Positions 25,841-34,450 of a stretch of 64,000 nucleotides of DNA are shown piece by piece. A program made the position numbers and the translations under genes. Within the stretch, counting starts at the first letter, position 1. Each line of letters opens with the position of its first letter. The notes under the pieces are model-generated. The model was not told where the DNA came from. It ran no database searches and worked only from the letters and a program-made list of their open reading frames with translations. This stretch comes from Hyphomicrobiales bacterium (GTDB taxonomy: Bacteria; Pseudomonadota; Alphaproteobacteria; Rhizobiales; Rhizobiaceae). The DNA lies in assembly GCA_900471605.1 (NCBI GenBank), contig UCEY01000079.1, positions 1 to 64,000 of the forward strand. The letters are read 5' to 3'.

Positions 25841-26205
25841 AGCTTTCTCCGACAACGCACTATCAGTAATGCAGATGAATTACAAAGTCCATATGAACTT
25901 TCTTATTCACTGGGCGACGACGCTCTTCGCCTTGAGTGGATCTGAACAGGCGATCCTCGCTAAAATAGTTAAGTATATGATTATGTATTTTTCACGGCCG
26001 CTATTGATGCAAACGGCGCCTATTCCGCCTGAGCCGTGCAAGGGCGCTTTTTCGCCATCCTTAGCCCCGAAGACCGTTTGAGCACCAAAGGCGAACTGGT
26101 CGCTCAGTTCGTTCTTCCCCACGAAGACGTGTGTGTCGGCGAGATCCCTTCCCGCCGGACGGCGAAGAGCCGTGAACGCCTCAATGGCGTGAAGGTATCT
26201 CGGTC
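25841..26205. other. Intergenic, no gene assigned
   Basis: About 365 bp between the antitoxin start and the epoxide-hydrolase-like fragment. It should hold the antitoxin promoter. The part near 25860-26000 is AT-rich compared with the surroundings, typical of transferred DNA. Short open frames on both strands show no recognisable content. Confidence 0.4.
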
Positions 26206-26463
26206 AAGACCGGCATCGAGGGAGCAATCGCGGCACTCGAAGCGGGGGAAAAGTCGGCCGGTATCAAGGATGCTTATTTCGATATGCTTGCTATTGCAGC
26301 TGACGGGAACCGCGTGCTTACGGAACGATTGGATCGATTCAAGCGGGCTGACGGTAACAAGATCGGCGCGGCGATGGGCATCTTCGAGGTCGAAGGCGAT
26401 CACATCGTAGCGTGGCGTGATTACTTCGACGTCAGGAACGCCGAGAAATTGACGACCGGCTAG
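26206..26463 (+). pseudogene. C-terminal fragment of limonene-epoxide-hydrolase-like protein
   Basis: An 85-codon frame ending at the TAG at 26461-26463 that reads ...MLAIAADGNRVLTERLDRFK, then MGIFEVEGDHIVAWRDYFDV. These are the last strands of a limonene-1,2-epoxide hydrolase or related NTF2-like protein. The first half of the fold is missing and no start codon with ribosome site exists, so it is a truncated gene. It lies in the mobile-DNA region. Confidence 0.65.
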
Positions 26464-26528
26464 ATACCTGATGAGGTCCTTCCCTGAGCGCTTGATCGGC
26501 AACCCTATCTTCCATATGGAACCTGGCT

Positions 26529-27284
26529 CTATTCATCAAAAATCTTTCCGCTACGCGCCTCCAGGCGATACCGGTGTCCTGGGTAAACAAGCCTGGCAGT
26601 CGAGACGACCTTCTTGCCCGACCAAGTGCGTCGGCGGATCGCAAGGCACGGTTCCGTTTTTAAGATCATGAGTAGCTTGCATTCCCAGCTTCTGGGCATT
26701 GTTGCTTCGACGACGTGCTCGGACCCGCTCAAGGGCGCTGCAGCGGTGAGATAGGCATTCGGCGTCAAGGAAGAGAAGTCCTGCTCCAGGTAGTTCGGCG
26801 CCGTCGACGGATTGACAAAGCGATCTTCGATTTGCACCGGAACCCCGTTCTCACTGTGAACGATGAGCGAATGGAAGATGGAATCACCGATTTCGAGCTC
26901 CAACGCATCAGCCACTTCCGGGGCGGCGACCTCTCTCCCAAGAACAATGACCGCCGCCTCATGCGTGTTTCCGCGTTCGGCGATCTCATCAGCAATGTTG
27001 CGCACCTCGAACAGCGCAGAATAGCCTTTACGCTCCGCCACAAACGAACCGACACCCTGGATGCGCACCAGCTCGCCTTCGCTGGCAAGCTCCCGCAGTG
27101 CACGATTGGCAGTCATTTTGCTGACCCCGAGCTCGACGACCAGTTCGTTTTCAGACGGCACACGGTGCTTCGGCGGCCATTCGCCGCTGTGGATGCGATC
27201 CAAGATCATCTGTTTGACACCGGCATAAAGCGGCGCAGTATCATTTTCCGACAACTCGCGCTTCATCTCGCTCGGACGCTTCAT
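26529..27284 (-). CDS. GntR/HutC-family transcriptional regulator
   Basis: GntR regulator of the HutC subfamily, 251 aa: winged helix in the first 80 residues (PLYAGVKQMILDRIHSGEW, SENELVVELGVSKMTANRAL) and a C-terminal UTRA ligand domain (EVADALELEIGDSIFHSLIV ... RLVYPGHRYRLEAR). AAGGA lies upstream of the ATG. It is divergent from an amino-acid ABC transporter and HAL-family lyase operon. HutC proteins repress histidine-use genes and respond to urocanate; that ligand here is an inference and is made less sure by the odd lyase. Confidence 0.9.
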   Translation of the reverse strand: MKRPSEMKRELSENDTAPLYAGVKQMILDRIHSGEWPPKHRVPSENELVVELGVSKMTANRALRELASEGELVRIQGVGSFVAERKGYSALFEVRNIADEIAERGNTHEAAVIVLGREVAAPEVADALELEIGDSIFHSLIVHSENGVPVQIEDRFVNPSTAPNYLEQDFSSLTPNAYLTAAAPLSGSEHVVEATMPRSWECKLLMILKTEPCLAIRRRTWSGKKVVSTARLVYPGHRYRLEARSGKIFDE

Positions 27285-27359
27285 TGCTCATTCCTTTTGC
27301 ATCGCCGGAATCTGCCCGGTAATCAGACTTTTCTCTTGCATATCATGAAATCTCTCATA

Positions 27360-27373
27360 TGGTACCCTATACA
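27360..27373. promoter_or_regulatory. Weak operator candidate for the HutC-type regulator
   Basis: TGGTACCCTATACA is an imperfect palindrome in the gap between the regulator (start 27284) and the binding-protein gene (start 27482). Its TGTATA half resembles the TTGTATA core of many HutC/GntR sites. Support is only this similarity. Confidence 0.22.
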
Positions 27374-27481
27374 ACCTCCTGATCGCCCCTTTGAGTAAAA
27401 TCGATGACGACAGGCAAGCCGGCGCAGACCGGTTTCGTGCAGCCACAAGGTCAATGACAACTTCAGAGGAGATTGCATGCC

Positions 27482-28324
27482 ATGAAATTCAAGACACTTT
27501 TTCTTTCCACTGTATTCGCGCTCGCAACGTTCACCGCCCCGCTCGGCGCCAAGGACTGGAAGAAAGCGACCATAACGCTCGAAGGCGCCTACGCGCCCTG
27601 GAACCTGACCAATGCCGACGGCTCGCTCGGCGGCTTCGAACCGGAACTCGCCAAGGTTCTTTGCGAACGGGCGAAGATCGAGTGCACGCTTGTCGCGTCC
27701 GATTGGGACGGCATGATTCCGGCGCTTAATGCCGGCAAGTTCGATGTCATCATGGATGCGCTGTCGATTACCGAGGAGCGCAAGCAGATCATCGGCTTTA
27801 CGGTTCCCTATGCCGCGACACCTGCCGCCTTCGCGACAGCCAAGGATAGCCCCCTTTCCAAGGCAGCAGGCACCGGATCGACCATCAAGATGACGCCCGG
27901 GCAGACCGGCGTGAAGGAAATCGAAGCTCTCAAGGCAGTCTTCAAGGGCAAGACAATCGGCATTCAGGCAGCAACCGTCTACGCCAAGTTTGTGTATGAC
28001 AACTTCGGCAGCGTTGCCGAAGTCCGTGAATACAAGACCGGCGCCGACCGCGACCTCGACCTGCAGAATGGCCGTATCGACCTCGGCTTCGATGATGCCG
28101 TCTATTTCAACAACGCCTTCGAAGCCGCAAATGGTACGCTTGCCTTTACCGGTCCCGAGATCACCGGCTCCATCTGGGGCGAAGGCGAAGGCCTCGGGGT
28201 GCGCAAGGCGGACAAGGACCTGGCCGACAAGTTCAACGAAGCGATCAAGTCGGCACTTGCTGACGGCACGGTCAAGAACCTCTCGATGAAGTGGTTCAAG
28301 GTCGACGTCAGCCCGCAGCAATAA
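27482..28324 (+). CDS. Amino-acid ABC transporter periplasmic binding protein
   Basis: Periplasmic binding protein of the polar amino-acid family (HisJ/ArgT type), 280 aa. Signal peptide about residues 1-22 (MKFKTLFLSTVFALATFTAP), then the family start ATITLEGAYAPWNLTNADGSLGGFEPELAK and AALNAGKFDVIMDALSITEER, seen here in pieces. The ATG at 27482 follows AGAGGAG; an in-frame TTG at 27473 is less likely. It heads the operon with two permeases, an ATPase and the HAL-family lyase, so its ligand is probably histidine or a related amino acid. Hairpins follow its stop. Confidence 0.9.
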   Translation: MKFKTLFLSTVFALATFTAPLGAKDWKKATITLEGAYAPWNLTNADGSLGGFEPELAKVLCERAKIECTLVASDWDGMIPALNAGKFDVIMDALSITEERKQIIGFTVPYAATPAAFATAKDSPLSKAAGTGSTIKMTPGQTGVKEIEALKAVFKGKTIGIQAATVYAKFVYDNFGSVAEVREYKTGADRDLDLQNGRIDLGFDDAVYFNNAFEAANGTLAFTGPEITGSIWGEGEGLGVRKADKDLADKFNEAIKSALADGTVKNLSMKWFKVDVSPQQ

Positions 28325-28349
28325 GCATCGGCTCTGGCCGAAACTACGG

Positions 28350-28408
28350 TCCCCGCTTTATCGCCGGGGATCGCATGTTATTGTGACGGCTGCCCTTTGA
28401 GCGGCAGC
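28350..28408 (+). other. Two intercistronic hairpins
   Basis: TCCCCG (28350-28355) pairs with CGGGGA (28365-28370), and GCTGCC (28389-28394) pairs with GGCAGC (28403-28408). No T-run follows either. They lie between the binding-protein and permease genes, the usual place for hairpins that protect binding-protein mRNA. Confidence 0.45.
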
Positions 28409-28421
28409 GCGGGGAACCGAT

Positions 28422-29147
28422 ATGGCGACACTGGAACTGATTGGCTTCGGCTCGACAGGGTGGGGAGCCCTTCTGCTGCTCGGCGCGTTGACGACGCTGG
28501 CCGTAACAGCGACTGCCCTTGCAATTGGCGCGGTACTCGGGACGCTCATCGCCGGCGCCAAACTGTCCGGCAATTGGCTGCTCGTTGCGATCGGCAATCT
28601 CTACACGACCGTTTTTCGCGGCGTTCCCGAACTGCTGATCATCTATCTGATCTATTTCGGCGGATCGTCCGCGGTGACTGCGATCGGTGTGGCAATGGGC
28701 TACGAGGGTTTTCTCGGCTTGCCTTCCTTTGCGGCCGGCGCGCTTGCGGTCGGCATCATTTCCGGCGCTTATCAGGCAGAGGTCTTCCGTGGCGCCTATC
28801 TTGCGATTTCCAAGGGTGAACTCGAAGCGGCATCGGCCATCGGCATGCATCGCGGCTTGCGTTTCCGGCGCATCATCATGCCGCAAGTCTGGCGCTTTGC
28901 CATTCCCGGTCTCGGCAATGTCTGGCAGTTGAGCCTTAAGGACTCGGCGTTGGTTTCGGTGACGGGTCTTGCGGAACTGATGCGGACCAGCCAGGTTGCG
29001 GCCGGCTCCACCCGGCAATATTTCCTGTTCTTCATCGTCGGCGGCGCGCTCTATCTTATCCTGACCAGCCTTTCCGACCGCGTGTTCAACGGTGCCGAGC
29101 GGCGAGCCAACCGCAGCATGCCGGCAGCCGCGATGGGTCAGGCCTGA
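28422..29147 (+). CDS. Amino-acid ABC transporter permease (HisQ type)
   Basis: Inner-membrane permease of the polar amino-acid family, 241 aa, about five hydrophobic segments. It carries the HisMQ signature: GVPELLIIYLIYFGG (the FRGVPELL region) and the ATPase-contact EAA loop GELEAASAIGMHRGLRFRRI. GGGGAA is upstream of the ATG. It would pair with the second permease nine bases downstream. Confidence 0.9.
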   Translation: MATLELIGFGSTGWGALLLLGALTTLAVTATALAIGAVLGTLIAGAKLSGNWLLVAIGNLYTTVFRGVPELLIIYLIYFGGSSAVTAIGVAMGYEGFLGLPSFAAGALAVGIISGAYQAEVFRGAYLAISKGELEAASAIGMHRGLRFRRIIMPQVWRFAIPGLGNVWQLSLKDSALVSVTGLAELMRTSQVAAGSTRQYFLFFIVGGALYLILTSLSDRVFNGAERRANRSMPAAAMGQA

Positions 29148-29156
29148 GGAGCGATC

Positions 29157-29861
29157 ATGGATTTCCCTTTCCTATCGCAAACCATGATCACGCTCCTGAA
29201 GGCAGTGCCGATGACACTGGCGCTATTTTCCGCATCGATCTTCTTTGGCGGCGTACTGGCGCTGTTGATTGTCTGGATGCGCGTCGGCGGCAATCCGGTT
29301 CTTTCAGCGATTGCCAAAGGCTATGTCTTTGTCTTCCGTGGCTCACCGCTTCTGATCCAGATGTTCCTGGTCTTTTACGGCCTCGCCCAATTCGGCTTCA
29401 TCCGCTATTCCTTCCTGTGGCCATTCCTACGAGAGCCCTTCGTCTGCGCGGTGTTGTCGCTGGCGCTCTGCACGGCCGGCTACACGGCGGAAATCTTCCG
29501 CGGCGGTATTCGTGCAATTTCTCCACGGGAGATCGAGGCAGCCCGCTCGATTGGCATGTCGGGCTTCCTGCTGGTACGCCGCATCCTGGCTCCGATTGCC
29601 TTCCGGCATGCGTTGCCGGCTTATTCCACCGAGATCGTCCTGATGATGAAGTCGACGGCACTGGCGAGCCTGGTGACCGTGTGGGAAGTAACGGGTGTGG
29701 CTCAGCGCCTGATCTCGCAGACCTATCGCACGATGGAGGTCTTCCTCTGCGCCGCCATCATCTATCTGATTGTCAACTTCATCATCCTTCAGGGCATGGC
29801 CCTGCTCGAATATTCGCTTTCCCGACATCGCCGCGCCATCCCGCTGGCGCCGAAGGCGTAG
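29157..29861 (+). CDS. Amino-acid ABC transporter permease (HisM type)
   Basis: Second permease of the same importer, 234 aa. The family strings are VFRGSPLLIQMFLVFYGL and the EAA loop REIEAARSIGMSGFLLVRRI. It starts nine bases after the first permease and is followed 28 bases later by the ATPase gene. The two permeases form the transmembrane heterodimer. Confidence 0.9.
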   Translation: MDFPFLSQTMITLLKAVPMTLALFSASIFFGGVLALLIVWMRVGGNPVLSAIAKGYVFVFRGSPLLIQMFLVFYGLAQFGFIRYSFLWPFLREPFVCAVLSLALCTAGYTAEIFRGGIRAISPREIEAARSIGMSGFLLVRRILAPIAFRHALPAYSTEIVLMMKSTALASLVTVWEVTGVAQRLISQTYRTMEVFLCAAIIYLIVNFIILQGMALLEYSLSRHRRAIPLAPKA

Positions 29862-29889
29862 GATCAGACTGAACCCGATTGGAGCCCTC

Positions 29890-30666
29890 ATGCCCGGCGT
29901 AACCCGACTTTCGGTCCGTAACATCCGCAAGAGCTTCGGCACCCACGAAGTATTGCGGGGCATTTCCCTCGACGCGCAGGATGGCGATGTGATTTCGCTG
30001 CTGGGAGCGTCAGGCTCCGGTAAATCGACCTTCTTGCGCTGTATCAACCTTCTCGAAACGGCGACGAGTGGAGAGATCTGGGTCGATGGCGAAGAGATCC
30101 GGATGGTGCACAAGAGCGGCAGAAGCAAGCTGGCGAGCCAGAAGCAAGTCGATCATATCCGCTCCGAACTCGGGATGGTTTTCCAGCAATTCAATCTTTG
30201 GTCTCACATGACCATCCTGCAGAATGTAATCGAAGGCCCGGTTCACGTCCTCAAACGCCCGCGAGCCGAGTGCATCGCGGAAGCCGAAGCGCTGCTCGAA
30301 AAGGTCGGCATAGCCGACAAACGGCATGCTTACCCGGCACATCTTTCCGGTGGCCAGCAGCAGCGGGCCGCGATCGCACGCGCCCTGGCAATGAGACCGA
30401 AAGTGATGCTTTTCGACGAACCGACCTCTGCGCTCGATCCAGAACTCGTCGGCGAGGTACTACGCGTCATGCGCGCGCTTGCCGAGGAAGGCATGACCAT
30501 GCTCGTTGTCACCCATGAAATGAGCTTTGCGCGCAACGTTTCCAATCGAGTGATCTTCATGCGTGAAGGTCTCGTGGAAAGCAGCGGCCCGCCGGAGGAA
30601 ATGTTCGGCGCCGGTGCATCGCCCGCATTCCGCCAGTTCATCGGTCATTTCGGAAGCGGACAATGA
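29890..30666 (+). CDS. Amino-acid ABC transporter ATP-binding protein (HisP type)
   Basis: Cytoplasmic ATPase subunit, 258 aa. Walker A is GASGSGKST, the signature LSGGQQQRAA, Walker B VMLFDEPTSALD, and the switch His lies in VVTHEM. The ATG at 29890 follows GGAG; a longer frame from 29770 overlaps the permease gene. Its stop overlaps the start of the lyase gene (ATGA at 30663), so transporter and lyase are translationally coupled. Confidence 0.93.
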   Translation: MPGVTRLSVRNIRKSFGTHEVLRGISLDAQDGDVISLLGASGSGKSTFLRCINLLETATSGEIWVDGEEIRMVHKSGRSKLASQKQVDHIRSELGMVFQQFNLWSHMTILQNVIEGPVHVLKRPRAECIAEAEALLEKVGIADKRHAYPAHLSGGQQQRAAIARALAMRPKVMLFDEPTSALDPELVGEVLRVMRALAEEGMTMLVVTHEMSFARNVSNRVIFMREGLVESSGPPEEMFGAGASPAFRQFIGHFGSGQ

Positions 30667-32156
30667 CCATCACGATCGGGGATACCCTCGGCTGGCGCGA
30701 CATCGCTCGCGTGGGCGCAGGGGAGGCACTTGCACTGTCACCAGCTACGGCGGAGCGCATCGTGCGCGCGGCCCGTATCGTCGAGCGCATCGTTGAGAGC
30801 GGCGTGCGAGCCTACGGCATCAATACCGGCGTCGGCGCTCTCTCGGATACGATCGTCGATCGTGCTTCGCAAAGCCGGCTGTCGCATAATATCATATTGA
30901 GTCATGCCTGCGGTGTCGGTCCGCTCCTGGCGCCACGCGAAGTGCGAGCGATCATTGCCGCACAGATCGCTAATTTTGCCCATGGCCATTCGGGCGTACG
31001 GGCAGAGATCGTCAGCCATCTGATCGCTTTTCTCGAAAGCGATTGCATTCCCGATGTGCCGTCGAAAGGCTCCGCCGGCTATCTCACCCATAACGCCCAC
31101 TGCGCTCTGGTCCTGATCGGGGAAGGAGCCGCCCGCGTCGCCGGCCGGCCAATGCAAGGGCGCGACGCGTTGAGGGCGATCGGTCTTGCCCCGCTCGTCC
31201 TGGGGGCAAAGGAGGGGCTGAGCCTCGTTAACGGCACCGCCTGCGCAACCGGGCTTGTGTGCATCGCCCTTTCGCGGGCGGCCCGCCTGCTCGACTGGGC
31301 TGACGCAATCGCCGCCCTTACCCTGGAAGCTTCCGGCTGCCAGATCGCAGCGTTCGACGAAGCGGTGCTTGCGCTGCGCCCTTCAAAGGGTATCGCGGCT
31401 GTCGGTGCATCGCTGCGCGATCGGCTTTCAGGCAGCGGACTTGTGGCCGCCGCGTTGGGTAGGCGTACGCAGGATGCCCTCAGCCTGCGCGCCATACCGC
31501 ATGCCCATGGTGCAGCGCGCGATGTTTTTGGACGGTCAGCCGAGATCGTCGATCAGGAACTCGCCTCCGTGACCGATAATCCCGCGATCTCGGGCACGCC
31601 GGAAAATCCGGTTGTCTCTTCGGAAGCCCATGCAGTTGCTCCGGCACTTGCACAGGCGGCCGATGGCCTTGCGATTGCGATCGCCCAGATCGGCGCAATG
31701 AGCGAGCGGCGGACGGACCGGCTTGTCAACCCGCTTGTCAGTGGTCTGCCGCCCTTTCTTGCGAGTGATCCCGGCAGCCATTCCGGGTTCATGATTGCCC
31801 AGTATACGGCTGCGACGCTGAGCAACGAGAACCGTCGCCTTGCTGCTCCTGCCTCCATGGACGGTGGGCTGACATCCGCTCTGCAAGAGGATTTCCTTGC
31901 CCATCCGACCGCCGCCGCAAACAAGCTACTCGCCGTCATAGACAACGTCGAATATATCTTGGCGATTGAATTGATGGCCGCAGCGCAAGCTCATGATTTT
32001 TTGGAGACGGTCGCTCCGCGCGCCAGAGGAACCGAGGAAGTCCAGAAAATTGTCCGGGCACACGTGCCGCACTATGCCGATGACCGTCCGCTTTCCGGCG
32101 ATATGGAAGCATTGCGCGCGCTGCTGCGCGACCGGCCGCCGCCCGCGATAATCTGA
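30663..32156 (+). CDS. HAL-family aromatic amino acid lyase-like protein, no MIO triad
   Basis: A 497-aa protein of the histidine/phenylalanine ammonia-lyase family, similar over its whole length: YGINTGVGAL near residue 40, SLVNGTA, RRTQDALSLRAIPHAHG, NSGFMIAQYTAA-like HSGFMIAQYTAA and LQEDFLAH. Active family members make the MIO cofactor from Ala-Ser-Gly in GSVGASGDLAPLAH. Here the aligned stretch is GSAGYLTHNAH, so the triad is Ser137-Ala138-Gly139, with the modified serine replaced by alanine and the stretch three residues shorter. The active-site tyrosine of QDxYS is Leu, and the NFHG motif is absent. It is coupled to a histidine-type importer. It may be an MIO-independent lyase, isomerase or binding protein. 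Confidence 0.82.
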   Translation: MTITIGDTLGWRDIARVGAGEALALSPATAERIVRAARIVERIVESGVRAYGINTGVGALSDTIVDRASQSRLSHNIILSHACGVGPLLAPREVRAIIAAQIANFAHGHSGVRAEIVSHLIAFLESDCIPDVPSKGSAGYLTHNAHCALVLIGEGAARVAGRPMQGRDALRAIGLAPLVLGAKEGLSLVNGTACATGLVCIALSRAARLLDWADAIAALTLEASGCQIAAFDEAVLALRPSKGIAAVGASLRDRLSGSGLVAAALGRRTQDALSLRAIPHAHGAARDVFGRSAEIVDQELASVTDNPAISGTPENPVVSSEAHAVAPALAQAADGLAIAIAQIGAMSERRTDRLVNPLVSGLPPFLASDPGSHSGFMIAQYTAATLSNENRRLAAPASMDGGLTSALQEDFLAHPTAAANKLLAVIDNVEYILAIELMAAAQAHDFLETVAPRARGTEEVQKIVRAHVPHYADDRPLSGDMEALRALLRDRPPPAII

Positions 32157-32273
32157 AGAAGGACGCTTTCAACTGACGACGCGCTGATTAAATTGTTTGC
32201 GGACAATGGATAATGCGGGCGCGATGACCAGCAGCGCGACCATGATGAGCATTGTCGCACTGATGGGCCGCTG

Positions 32274-32534
32274 TGCGCGGCGGAGCGATTGCGCATCACG
32301 CAGTCTGCGCTTAGCCAGCAGATTGCAAAACTTGAGTATGAGCTGGATGTTCAGTTGTTCGACCGTTCCCGCAGGCGGGTTGCGTTAACCGATGCGGACC
32401 TCAGCCTGTTCGAGGAAGGAGGCATTGCCCTCAAGCAACGGACGGCAACCGCAACGCACGCTTCATGGACTTGGCGAAGAAAATCTTCTGTTTCGCGCGT
32501 TAACGGTCATCGCAAGAGAGCAAGAGCCTCTTAG
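32274..32534 (+). pseudogene. LysR-type regulator N-terminal fragment
   Basis: A fragment of a LysR-family DNA-binding domain: AAERLRITQSALSQQIAKLE, then FDRSRRRVALTDADLSLFEE. It lacks the first helix and the whole effector domain and ends by overlapping the next gene on the other strand. It is a decayed regulator, perhaps once of the hut-like operon or of the sugar importer. Confidence 0.65.
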
Positions 32535-33586
32535 CGAAGCCGTTTGCCGCTTTCGCTGTCGAAAAACAGAGCTTTGTCGGCCTGCGGCCTGATTTTCAGT
32601 ATGTCGCCCGGTCGCGCCTTGATACGGTCCTTAAGAACGCAGACGATGTCTTGACCGCCAAGTTTTCCAGCGACCTGGGTCTCCGAGCCCATCGGCTCAA
32701 CGACCACGACATCCAACGGCACCCCGCCTTCATCGATGTCGATGTGCTCGGGGCGGATACCATACTGTACGTTCGAAGAGCGCAGCGAAGGCATGGTGAT
32801 GGGCTTCTGCAAAGGGATATTCCCGACCGACAGAGTGCCATCGGAGCCAACCGTGACGTTCAGGAAATTCATCGACGGCGAGCCGATAAAGCCGGCGACG
32901 AACACGTTGTCCGGATCGTCGTACAGATCGAGCGGTGCGCCGATCTGCTCCACGCGACCGTCCTTCATGACGACAATCTTGTCGGCCATGGTCATCGCCT
33001 CGACCTGATCATGGGTAACGTAGACAATGGTCGCTCGCAGCCGTTGCTGAAGTGTGCGGATTTCTGCGCGCATCGTGACACGCAACTTGGCGTCGAGGTT
33101 TGAGAGCGGCTCATCGAACAGGAAGACCTGCGGATCGCGAACGATGGCGCGCCCCATCGCGACGCGCTGGCGCTGGCCACCGGAGAGCTGTCGCGGAAAC
33201 CGTTCCAGCAGCGGCTTGAGGCTGAGAATTTCAGCCGCACGCTCCACCTTGTCGGCAATTTCCCGCTTTTCCGTCTTCTTCAATATAAGCGAAAAGGCCA
33301 TGTTCTCCGCCACCGTCATGTGTGGATAGAGCGCGTAACTCTGGAAGACCATGGCTATGTCGCGATCCTTCGGCAGCACGTCGTTGACGACCTTTTCACC
33401 GATACGGATTTCTCCGGCCGTGACGCTTTCCAGTCCGGCGATCATGCGGAGCAAGGTCGACTTTCCACAGCCGGACGGTCCGACCAGGACGACGAACTCG
33501 CCGTTTTCTATCTCGACTGCCACGTCGTGCAAGATCTTAGCCGCACCATAGGCCTTTGCGATGTTATTGATATGAACGGAAGCCAT
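32531..33586 (-). CDS. Sugar ABC transporter ATP-binding protein (UgpC/MalK type)
   Basis: ATPase of a CUT1-family sugar importer, 351 aa: Walker A GPSGCGKST, signature LSGGQRQRVAMGRAIVRDP, Walker B VFLFDEPLSNLD, switch His in YVTHDQVEAM. The C-terminal about 110 residues form the regulatory OB-fold domain typical of MalK/UgpC (GIRPEHIDI). It is the last gene of the operon sulfatase - binding protein - two permeases - ATPase. Confidence 0.93.
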   Translation of the reverse strand: MASVHINNIAKAYGAAKILHDVAVEIENGEFVVLVGPSGCGKSTLLRMIAGLESVTAGEIRIGEKVVNDVLPKDRDIAMVFQSYALYPHMTVAENMAFSLILKKTEKREIADKVERAAEILSLKPLLERFPRQLSGGQRQRVAMGRAIVRDPQVFLFDEPLSNLDAKLRVTMRAEIRTLQQRLRATIVYVTHDQVEAMTMADKIVVMKDGRVEQIGAPLDLYDDPDNVFVAGFIGSPSMNFLNVTVGSDGTLSVGNIPLQKPITMPSLRSSNVQYGIRPEHIDIDEGGVPLDVVVVEPMGSETQVAGKLGGQDIVCVLKDRIKARPGDILKIRPQADKALFFDSESGKRLR

Positions 33587-33598
33587 TTTTGTGTCGAC

Positions 33599-34450
33599 CT
33601 AACTTTTGACCGCGCCGGAGGTGAGACCGGCGACAAAGAAGCGTTGCAGGAAAGCGAATATGATGACGGCGGGGAGCGACGCCATGATAGCGGCCGCCAT
33701 TGCCCCTCCCCAGTCCTGCTGCATCTCTCCGAAGAATGTCAGGAGCAGACCAGGCCCGATGGTTCTCAGATTGTCGCTGGTAACTAGCGTCAGCGAATAG
33801 AGAAGATCGTTCCACGCCCAGGTGAAGGAATAGACCGCCACAGAGATCAGCGCCGGCCGGGACAGCGGCAACACGACCTTCCTCAGGATGGTAAGCTCCG
33901 AAGCGCCATCGATGCGGGCCGCTTCGATAAGTTCATTCGGCAGCCGCGAATAGAACGAGAAGAGGATGTAAATCGCCGGCGGCAGCGCGAAAACCACGTA
34001 GGCGATGGTCAAGCCCAGCAGGGTATCGAGGAGACCTGCCGCCTGCATCATCGGATAGAGGCTGATGAGGATCACCGCAAAGGGAAACATCTGCGCGGCG
34101 ATCATGAAGTTCATCATGACGAAGCGACCGGAAAACCGGTACTTCGCAAAACCGTAAGCCGCCAGAGCTGCAAGTGTCGTAGTGATGAGCGAAGATCCGC
34201 CGGCCGTGACGAGGCTGTTTGTCAGATAGCCCAGTAGGTTCGACTGGGAGAGTGCCCGCCAGAAATTCGCAATAATCGGCTCGGTCGGAACCAGCGACGG
34301 GAATTGCACGAAAATCTGGTTATTCGGCTTCAGCGCCGTGGCAATCATCCAATAGACCGGAAAGAACAGGAAACCGATCAGCAGAATCGTGATGACGGCG
34401 CGAAAAGTGACCGCAACCGGATGCCGCGATGTAAGAACCAGGGGATTCAT
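33599..34450 (-). CDS. Sugar ABC transporter permease (MalG type)
   Basis: Inner-membrane permease of the CUT1 family, 283 aa, about six hydrophobic segments. The cytoplasmic EAA loop that docks the ATPase reads ELIEAARIDGASELTILRKV. It overlaps the preceding permease by one base at 34450 (stop and start share ATGA), a sign of coupling. It ends 13 bases before the ATPase gene. Confidence 0.92.
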   Translation of the reverse strand: MNPLVLTSRHPVAVTFRAVITILLIGFLFFPVYWMIATALKPNNQIFVQFPSLVPTEPIIANFWRALSQSNLLGYLTNSLVTAGGSSLITTTLAALAAYGFAKYRFSGRFVMMNFMIAAQMFPFAVILISLYPMMQAAGLLDTLLGLTIAYVVFALPPAIYILFSFYSRLPNELIEAARIDGASELTILRKVVLPLSRPALISVAVYSFTWAWNDLLYSLTLVTSDNLRTIGPGLLLTFFGEMQQDWGGAMAAAIMASLPAVIIFAFLQRFFVAGLTSGAVKS

